Assembly (NCBI GenBank): GCA_002292165.1
Contig: DBBK01000114.1
Location: forward strand, 1 to 7,181
Length of the DNA: 7,181 nt
Direction of reading: 5' to 3'
Source of the DNA: Brevundimonas sp. UBA986
GTDB lineage: Bacteria; Pseudomonadota; Alphaproteobacteria; Caulobacterales; Caulobacteraceae
Positions 5,532 through 7,181 of the stretch are shown here, piece by piece; positions within the stretch are counted from its first letter, which is position 1, and the number at the start of each line of letters is the position of its first letter. Made by a program: the position numbers and the translations under genes. Under the pieces are notes generated by a model. It was not told the DNA's origin, searched no databases, and saw only the letters and a program-made list of their open reading frames with translations.

Positions 5532-6500
5532 CTAGTGGCTCTTCGCCATCGTGTCCTGGATATTGATGATCGCCGGACCCAGGATCACGACGAACAGCAC
5601 CGGCAGGAAGAAGACGATCATCGGCACGGTCAGCTTGGCCGGCAGGGCGGCGGCCTTCTTCTCGGCGGCGGACATACGCAGGTCGCGGTTTTCCTTGGCC
5701 ATGGTGCGCAGGGCGGCGCCCAGGGGCGTGCCGTACTGTTCGGCCTGGACCATGGAGGTGGTGACCGCCTTGACCCCGGCGTGGTTGGTGCGCTTGGCCA
5801 GCCCCTCATAGGCCTGACGGCGTTCTGGCAGGTAGGAGAGCTCGGCCGAGAGCAGCGACAGCTCCTCGGCCAGTTCGATGGAGGAGCCGCCGATCTCCTG
5901 TGAGACCTTCTGGATGGCGCCCTCGATCGACATGCCGGATTCCACGCAGATCAGCAGCAGGTCGAGGGCGTCGGGGAAGGCCTGCATGATCGACTGCTGG
6001 CGCTTGGCGATCATGTTGGAGAGATAGATGTTCGGCGCATAGAAGCCGATCACCGCCGCCGCCATCGTCGCCGTCACTCGCGCCATCAGGGGCAGGCCGA
6101 AGTCGTTGAAGATGAACAGGTAGAAGCCGACGAAGGCGAAGAAGATGAAGGGCGAGGCGAAGCGGAAGAAGTAGAAGCGGTTGAGTGGCTTGGGTCCGCG
6201 ATAGCCGGCCTGGGCCAGCTTTTCGATGACCTTGGGGTCTTCCAGCATCTTGGCCAGGTTCAGCTTCTCGACCACGTCCTTGTGGAAGCCGGCGTCGGTA
6301 TGGCGCAGGCCGCTGTCCTTGGCCATGGCCTGACGCGAGCGGCGCTTCAGCTCGTCGCGGCGCACGGCGACGGCGTTCATCCGGTTCTCGAGCTTGGCCC
6401 CGCCGCCGAAGGAGGAGAGCAGGGTGAAGAGGGTGGCGAAGGCCAGCACCCCCACGAGGATGGAGAGCAGGTTCTGCGGGTTGGTGAGGAAGGCGACCAT
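5532..6500 (-). CDS. tadC: Tad pilus platform protein TadC (CpaH), T2SS F-domain protein
   Basis: The protein has 322 residues, full length for TadC. It is an inner-membrane platform subunit that, with TadB and the TadA/CpaF ATPase, drives assembly of Flp-type pili used in surface attachment. Visible: TM1 (about 11-30), a charged cytoplasmic stretch (36-108) with LEDPKVIEKLAQAGYRG, TM2 and TM3 (about 111-131 and 138-160), then the type II secretion F domain starting QQSIMQAFPDALDLLLICVE (168-187) and SGMSIEGAI (188-196), the YLPERRQAYEGLAKRT region (223-238), QYGTPLGAALRTMA (255-268), and the final AAEKKAAALPAKLTVPMIVF plus last TM (about 290-312). ATG 6500 follows GGGAAAG upstream, and the gene starts 12 bases after the tadB stop, so the two are co-transcribed. 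The order tadB then tadC matches cpaG-cpaH. The gene ends next to the type 2 repeat pair. Confidence 0.95.
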   Translation of the reverse strand: MVAFLTNPQNLLSILVGVLAFATLFTLLSSFGGGAKLENRMNAVAVRRDELKRRSRQAMAKDSGLRHTDAGFHKDVVEKLNLAKMLEDPKVIEKLAQAGYRGPKPLNRFYFFRFASPFIFFAFVGFYLFIFNDFGLPLMARVTATMAAAVIGFYAPNIYLSNMIAKRQQSIMQAFPDALDLLLICVESGMSIEGAIQKVSQEIGGSSIELAEELSLLSAELSYLPERRQAYEGLAKRTNHAGVKAVTTSMVQAEQYGTPLGAALRTMAKENRDLRMSAAEKKAAALPAKLTVPMIVFFLPVLFVVILGPAIINIQDTMAKSH

Positions 6501-6512
6501 GATCTTTCCCGC

Positions 6513-7181
6513 CTAGAACTTGAACGCGATCATCTTCTTCATCACGAAGACGCCGGCGGACATCCAGAGCCCCGCGCCCAGCAGCATCACCTGACCGCGC
6601 GGGTCGGTGAACAGCAGCATGATGTAGGCGGGGGTGGTGATGAAGACGAGGCCCATGACCACGGGGGGCAGGGAGCCGATGATGCCCGCCGAGGCCATGG
6701 CCTCGGAGGACAGGGCCTTGATCTTTTCGGCCATCATCCGGCGGGCGCGCAGCACGGTGGTCAGGTTGGACAGGGCTTCGGCCAGATTGCCGCCGGTCTT
6801 TTGCTGGATGGCGATGACGATGGAGAAGAAGCGCAGCTCCGAGGTCGGCATCCGCTCGTACATCTTGTCCAGGGCCTGTGGCAGGGTCAGGCCGACGCCC
6901 ATGCCCTCGACCAGGGTCTGGAACTCCGGGCCCAGCGGGGCAGGGCTCTCGCGGGCGATGATCTTGAAGCACTCGTGGACCGGCAGGCCCGACTTGATGC
7001 CGCGCACGATGACATCGACGGCGTTGGCGAACTCGCCCGAGAACTTCTTCATCCGGCCCTTGCCGATGAAGCCCACGACCCAGCGCGGCAGGCCGGCGCC
7101 GAGGATGACGGCGGCGCCCAGGGCGATGAAGATATTGGCGCCGAGCAGCAGCGGCAGCAGCAGGCCGAAGACGCCCAGCAC
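6513..7181 (-). CDS. tadB: Tad pilus platform protein TadB (CpaG), 5' end outside window
   Basis: About 222 C-terminal residues are present and the gene continues past base 7181; the GTG at the edge is only where the window cuts it, as TadB is usually about 320 residues. It is the partner of TadC in the inner-membrane platform of the Flp/Tad pilus machine. Visible: hydrophobic segments at the window edge (LLLPLLLGANIFIALGAAVIL), then the F domain: KFSGEFANAVDVIVRGIKSG (46-65), LPVHECFKIIARESPAPLGPE, GMGVGLTLPQALDKMYERMP, ELRFFSIVIAIQQKTGGNLAE with the conserved QxxTGGNLAE motif, LSNLTTVLRARRMMAEKIKALSSEA, and two closing TM segments ending VMKKMIAFKF. The stop TAG is at 6515-6513. The genes before it, beyond the window, should be the ATPase cpaF and other Tad components. 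Confidence 0.95.
   Translation of the reverse strand: MLGVFGLLLPLLLGANIFIALGAAVILGAGLPRWVVGFIGKGRMKKFSGEFANAVDVIVRGIKSGLPVHECFKIIARESPAPLGPEFQTLVEGMGVGLTLPQALDKMYERMPTSELRFFSIVIAIQQKTGGNLAEALSNLTTVLRARRMMAEKIKALSSEAMASAGIIGSLPPVVMGLVFITTPAYIMLLFTDPRGQVMLLGAGLWMSAGVFVMKKMIAFKF

Noticed and set aside
5806..6972. 388-codon minus-strand frame across the tadB/tadC boundary
   Set aside because: It is frame-shifted against both T2SS F-domain proteins and has only Arg/Pro/Gly-rich composition.

Overview
The window is GC-rich and densely coded. It has short, ATGA-type gene junctions, a Tad/Cpa pilus locus, a ligase-associated DEXH helicase remnant and intergenic palindromic repeats of a style common in alphaproteobacteria. 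Together these suggest an alphaproteobacterium, most likely Caulobacterales (Brevundimonas/Caulobacter-like). That placement is inference from gene content and protein style; no marker gene is present.

Layout. Bases 1-159 (+) hold the last 52 residues of a thiolase. Three bases further on, converging with it, is a 43-residue single-pass membrane protein with a very basic tail (163-294, -). Bases 365-518 hold two inverted copies of a structured palindromic repeat. These abut the broken end of a ligase-associated DEXH-box helicase gene (519-1153, -), of which only the first RecA domain survives. Upstream on the same strand are a 73-residue unknown protein (1187-1408), a RidA-family protein (1405-1746) and a secreted M20 amidohydrolase (1785-3119). 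The four look like one leftward transcription unit, M20 -> RidA -> 73-aa protein -> helicase remnant.

A 94-base divergent region (3120-3213) separates this unit from a rightward pair: a small four-cysteine thioredoxin-like ferredoxin (3214-3585) and a 12-TM MFS drug/H+ antiporter-type transporter (3592-4893). An SRPBCC (START/Bet v1-fold) protein follows (4948-5394). A second inverted pair of palindromic repeats (5396-5524) fills the gap before the convergent end of the Tad pilus genes. Those are tadC (5532-6500, -) and tadB (6513 to beyond the window, -), the inner-membrane platform proteins that work with the TadA/CpaF ATPase to assemble Flp-type pili.

Most genes here are ordinary. The parts most worth attention are the two inverted repeat pairs, which share one architecture with different sequences and show stem covariation under an identical GAA loop, and the helicase that stops exactly at one of them. 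The 43-residue membrane protein and the unusual CX2C/CX3C cysteine spacing of the ferredoxin-like protein are smaller points. I found no CRISPR array, tRNA, rRNA, transposase or convincing undescribed multi-gene system. No gene-free stretch exceeds about 225 bases.
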